DNA of 64,000 nt from Phreatobacter sp. GTDB taxonomy: Bacteria > Pseudomonadota > Alphaproteobacteria > Rhizobiales > Phreatobacteraceae. The notes under the pieces were generated by a model. The model made no database searches. It had not been told where the DNA came from and saw nothing but the letters and a program-made list of their open reading frames with translations. Each line of letters opens with the position of its first letter. Positions within the stretch are counted from its first letter, which is position 1. The stretch lies in assembly GCF_027532945.1 (NCBI RefSeq), contig NZ_JAPZTZ010000017.1, forward strand, positions 186,001 through 250,000, written 5' to 3'. Positions 60,905 through 64,000 of the stretch are shown in pieces. The translations under genes and the position numbers were made by a program.

Positions 60905-60943
60905 AACGATCGCTATCTATCAAGAGAAAAGATAACGAGCGTT
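60905..60943. promoter_or_regulatory. Candidate TetR operator in the divergent promoter
   Basis: AACGATCGCTATCT (60905-60918) and AGATAACGAGCGTT (60930-60943) form a 14-bp inverted repeat matching at 12 positions, with an 11-bp gap. It sits between the TetR start and the DUF4267 start, in an unusually AT-rich stretch. Confidence 0.7.
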
Positions 60944-60961
60944 CTTGATGGAGATGACGCG

Positions 60962-61543
60962 ATGCGGATGACGGACGAACAGAAGGCAGCGGCGCGGGCG
61001 GTGATCATCACGGCGGCCGGCCGCCGCTTCCGCGTGGACGGCATGGCGGGGGTGGGGATCGACGCGCTGGCACGCGAGGCCGGGCAGACCTCCGGCGCGA
61101 TCTATGCGCATTTCACCTCGAAGGCAGCGGTCTTCGCTGCGGTGGTCGATGCCGGGCTGGCGCGGCTGCGGGCGGGCATGGAACGCTGCCGCGCGGCGGG
61201 TGCCGGCTGGGCCCGGGTTTTCGTGCGGCAATATCTGTCGGCGCAGCATCGTGACCAGATCGCCGAGGGCTGCCTGTTGCCGAGCCTCAGCGCCGATGTC
61301 GCCCGCGGCGATATGGACCTGCGCTCCGCCTATGCGGCGGATCTCGCGCGCGCCATCGATACGCTGGCCGAGGGGTGCGTGGGGGCGACGGAGGCCGAGC
61401 GGCGCCAGACGGCGATCGCGCTTCTCGCCCTCGGGGCCGGTGGTCTCCTGCTGTCGCGGGCGGTGCCGGCCGGACCGCTTGCCGACGAGGTCCTCGCCGC
61501 GGCCACGGCCGCGGCCGAAACGGTGCTCGGGCCTGCGACGTGA
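60962..61543 (+). CDS. TetR-family transcriptional repressor
   Basis: 193 residues. N-terminal helix-turn-helix (about 10-60; VIITAAGRRFRVDGMAGVGIDALAREAGQTSGAIYAHFTSK) and an all-helical ligand domain with two cysteines (MERCRAAGAG, EGCLLPS, EGCVGAT). Divergent from the acyl-CoA synthetase operon and next to a 14-bp inverted repeat, so it probably represses that operon and itself until an acyl-CoA or aromatic acid binds. Ends 4 bp before the convergent mutase gene. Confidence 0.9.
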   Translation: MRMTDEQKAAARAVIITAAGRRFRVDGMAGVGIDALAREAGQTSGAIYAHFTSKAAVFAAVVDAGLARLRAGMERCRAAGAGWARVFVRQYLSAQHRDQIAEGCLLPSLSADVARGDMDLRSAYAADLARAIDTLAEGCVGATEAERRQTAIALLALGAGGLLLSRAVPAGPLADEVLAAATAAAETVLGPAT

Positions 61544-61547
61544 GGCC

Positions 61548-63524
61548 TCACGCCGCCTGTTTCGCGCCCTCGCCGACGATGCGCACGATGTCGGCCATGA
61601 TCGTGTTGAGCTGGAAATCCTTCGGCGTGTAGACCGCCGCGACCCCGGCGCCACGCAGCACCGTCTCGTCCTCTGGCGGGATGATGCCGCCGACGATGAC
61701 CGGAACGTCGTTGAGGCCTTCCGCGCGCATCCGCTCCATCACCTCGGTGACGAGCGGGATGTGGCTTCCCGACAGGATCGACAGGCCGACGACGTGGACG
61801 CCCTCTTCCAGCGCGGCGTTGACGATCTCGGCGGGGGTGAGGCGAATGCCCTCGTAGACCACCTCCATACCGCAGTCGCGGGCGCGCACGGCGATCTGCT
61901 CGGCGCCGTTGGAATGGCCGTCGAGGCCCGGCTTGCCGACGAGGAACTTCAGCCGGCGGCCGAGGGCCCGGGACACCTTCTCCACCTCGTCGCGGATGGG
62001 GGCGAGGTCGCCGCTCTCGGCGCGGGCGGCGCGGCCAACGCCGGTCGGGGCGCGGTACTCGCCGAAGACCTCGCGCAGCACCTGGCCCCATTCGCCGGTG
62101 GTGACGCCGGCCTTCGCCGCGGCGATGGAGGGCTCCATGACGTTGCGGCCCTCCTGCGCGGCGGCGCGCAGGTCGGCGAGCGCCTTCTCGACGGCCCTGG
62201 CGTCGCGGGCGGCGCGCCAGGCCTTGAGGCTCTCGACCTGGGCGGCCTCGACGGCCGGATCGACCACCATGATCGATCCTTCGCCGGTGGTGAGCGGCGA
62301 GGGCTCGGTCTCGGTGAAGCGGTTGACGCCGATCACCACCTGCTCGCCGCTCTCGATGGCCTCGAGCCGGCGGGTGTTGCTCTCGACGAGCTTGGATTTC
62401 ATGTAGGGCACGGCGGCGATGGCGCCGCCCATCTCGCCGATGCGCTGCATCTCGGCGCTGGCCTCGGCCTTGAGCTCGGCGACCTTCGCGGCGACGACGG
62501 GATTGCCGTCGAAGAGGTCGCCGAATTCGAGCAGGTCGGTCTCGTAGGCGAGGATCTGCTGCAGGCGCAGCGACCATTGCTGGTCCCAGGCCCGCGGCAG
62601 GCCCAGCGCCTCGTTCCAGGCCGGGAGTTGCAGGGCGCGGCAGCGGGCCTTCTTGGAGATGGTCACCGCCAGCGCCTCGATGAGGATGCGGTAGACGTTG
62701 TTCTCGGGCTGCTGCTCGGTGAGGCCGAGCGAGTTCACCTGCACGCCATAGCGGAAGAGCTTGTGCTTCGGGTCGGTGACGCCGTAGCGCGTTTCGACCA
62801 GCTCCTCCCAGAGCTCGACGAAGGCGCGCATCTTGCACATCTCGGTGACGAACCGCATGCCGGCGTTGACGAAGAAGGAGATGTGGCCGACCACCTCGCC
62901 GAAGCCGCCCTCCGGCACCTCGCCCGAGGCCTTCACCGTGTCGAGGATGGCGATGGCATTAGCGAGCGAGAAGGCGAGCTCCTGGACCGGCGTCGCCCCG
63001 GCCTCCTGGAGGTGGTAGGAGCAGACGTTCATCGGGTTCCACTTCGGCATCTCGGCCGTCGTGAAGAGGATCGTGTCCTTGGTGAGCCTCAGCGAGGGCT
63101 CCGGCGGGAACACGTAGGTGCCGCGCGAGAGATACTCCTTGAGGATGTCATTCTGCGTCGTGCCGGAGAGCTTGCCGCGCGGGGCGCCGGTCTCGTCGGC
63201 CACCGCCACGTAGAGCGCCAGCAGCCAGGCGGCGCAGGCATTGATGGTCATGGAGGTGTTCATCTCGGCGAGCGGGATGCCGTCGAACAGCGTCCGCATG
63301 TCGCCGAGATGGGACACGGGCACGCCGACCTTGCCGACCTCGCCACGGGCGAGGACATGGTCGGCGTCGTAGCCAGTCTGGGTCGGAAGGTCGAAGGCGA
63401 CGGACAGGCCCGTCTGCCCCTTGGCCAGATTGCTCCGGTAGAGCGCGTTGGACTTTGCCGCCGTGGAGTGACCCGCATAGGTGCGGATCAGCCAGGGTTT
63501 GTCGCGCTTGTCGTTGGTGCGCAC
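61548..63524 (-). CDS. ecm: Ethylmalonyl-CoA mutase (B12-dependent)
   Basis: 658 residues of the acyl-CoA mutase family, of Ecm/MeaA length. Signature SGTTQNDILKEYLSRGTYVFPPEPS near residue 120. B12 domain with DGHSNGAEQI (DxHxxG near residue 535), SILSGSH and VIVGGIIPPED. It converts ethylmalonyl-CoA to methylsuccinyl-CoA in the ethylmalonyl-CoA pathway for acetate and C2/C1 assimilation. No other pathway gene is in view. ATG 63524. Confidence 0.93.
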   Translation of the reverse strand: MRTNDKRDKPWLIRTYAGHSTAAKSNALYRSNLAKGQTGLSVAFDLPTQTGYDADHVLARGEVGKVGVPVSHLGDMRTLFDGIPLAEMNTSMTINACAAWLLALYVAVADETGAPRGKLSGTTQNDILKEYLSRGTYVFPPEPSLRLTKDTILFTTAEMPKWNPMNVCSYHLQEAGATPVQELAFSLANAIAILDTVKASGEVPEGGFGEVVGHISFFVNAGMRFVTEMCKMRAFVELWEELVETRYGVTDPKHKLFRYGVQVNSLGLTEQQPENNVYRILIEALAVTISKKARCRALQLPAWNEALGLPRAWDQQWSLRLQQILAYETDLLEFGDLFDGNPVVAAKVAELKAEASAEMQRIGEMGGAIAAVPYMKSKLVESNTRRLEAIESGEQVVIGVNRFTETEPSPLTTGEGSIMVVDPAVEAAQVESLKAWRAARDARAVEKALADLRAAAQEGRNVMEPSIAAAKAGVTTGEWGQVLREVFGEYRAPTGVGRAARAESGDLAPIRDEVEKVSRALGRRLKFLVGKPGLDGHSNGAEQIAVRARDCGMEVVYEGIRLTPAEIVNAALEEGVHVVGLSILSGSHIPLVTEVMERMRAEGLNDVPVIVGGIIPPEDETVLRGAGVAAVYTPKDFQLNTIMADIVRIVGEGAKQAA

Positions 63525-63610
63525 TGTCGCCTCCCGAGCGATTGTTTGGCTTATTCTCGTCCGGGCTGCGGATTATTGCAATGCAGCGAAAGGCGGGCCT
63601 TGGCGGCCCG

Positions 63611-63865
63611 TCACGCCCTTCGGATCACCCCCACCACGACCAGCAGGATCACCGCCCCGAGCGTGGCGCTGATGATGGCCGAGACGATGCCCATGCCGAG
63701 CGAGACGCCGAGGCGTGGAAAGAGCCAGGTGGCGATGAGCGCGCCCAAAATGCCGATGACGATGTTGCCGATGAGGCCGAAGCCGAAGCCCTTGACGATG
63801 AGGCCGGCGAGCCAGCCGGCGACGGCGCCGACGATAATCAAGATGAAAAGGCTTTCGATGGGCAT
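63611..63865 (-). CDS. GlsB/YeaQ/YmgE-family small stress membrane protein
   Basis: 84 residues, almost entirely three hydrophobic helices separated by glycine turns: SLFILIIVGAVAGWLAGLIVKGFGFGLIGNIVIGILGALIATWL. Family members are stress-induced inner-membrane proteins. Start ATG 63865. The remaining 135 bp to the window end hold nothing recognisable. Confidence 0.9.
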   Translation of the reverse strand: MPIESLFILIIVGAVAGWLAGLIVKGFGFGLIGNIVIGILGALIATWLFPRLGVSLGMGIVSAIISATLGAVILLVVVGVIRRA

Positions 63866-64000
63866 GGTGCTGTCCTTTGGCGCAGCGGAGCCCGCCCAGC
63901 CCCCGCCGGACGCCACGGCCATACCGCTGCGATGCGGTCAACGCACAAGGTGGCTGCCGGGTCCCTGACGACGGTCAATAAATGTGAGCCTTTCCGGCGG

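Overview
The window is 64 kb of a GC-rich (roughly two-thirds G+C) alphaproteobacterial chromosome, most likely Hyphomicrobiales (Rhizobiales). The evidence is a CcrM-type GANTC methyltransferase, CtrA-type TTAA-N7-TTAA boxes, a CIRCE-controlled groESL, a dnaA-rpsT neighbourhood, an RpoE-ChrR pair and an ethylmalonyl-CoA mutase. Genus cannot be fixed from the sequence alone. Coding density is high, and I see no prophage, insertion sequence, integrase or CRISPR array. Most of the window is core genome with scattered transport and regulatory cassettes.

Layout. 1-9.2 kb: a cut-off small gene, the YejBE peptide permeases, a hydantoin racemase divergent from a D-hydantoinase with an overlapping NUDIX gene, peptidase Dcp, a secreted trypsin-like protease and an orphan LuxR-type response regulator. 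9.2-18 kb: a YpfJ-type metallopeptidase, ccrM behind a CtrA-like box, a three-gene MacAB/DevBCA-like exporter and a TRAP transporter (P-Q-M) with a strong hairpin after the binding protein gene. 18-20.5 kb: groESL behind CIRCE; the end of groEL and its terminator are duplicated. 20.6-30.7 kb: MarR, GGDEF-EAL and LysR regulators, a hotdog thioesterase, EamA and TauE transporters, a DUF1127 protein, glutamate-cysteine ligase and two secreted proteins.

30.7-41 kb: hisS, then a minus-strand run that reads rpsT, rhodanese, dnaA, dnaN, folD, panE-like, grpE and a TRIC-like channel. The 741-bp rpsT-side gap holds a perfect CtrA box and four GANTC sites, so it is a candidate cell-cycle control region or origin. 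41-44.3 kb: leuA preceded by a leucine-rich leader peptide with mutually exclusive hairpins (a classical attenuator), a ROK sugar kinase and tRNA-Lys(CTT). 44.4-51.4 kb: an AraC regulator, then an RpoE-ChrR stress locus built of two divergent operons (FAD oxidoreductase-DUF1365 and sigma-ChrR-DUF1295-CFA-type methyltransferase) plus DUF2177, followed by tRNA-Ala(CGC). 51.5-64 kb: secA, a parvulin isomerase, a polysaccharide flippase with a FemAB/CelD-like acyltransferase, an acyl-CoA synthetase-thioesterase-DUF4267 operon divergent from its likely TetR repressor, ethylmalonyl-CoA mutase and a GlsB-type membrane protein.

The points most worth following are: (i) the anti-sigma factor ChrR, whose N-terminal CxxC zinc motif has become SxxS while its C-terminal cupin metal site is intact; (ii) the leuA attenuator; (iii) the 126-bp duplication of the groEL tail and terminator; and (iv) the CtrA/GANTC signals at dnaA and ccrM.
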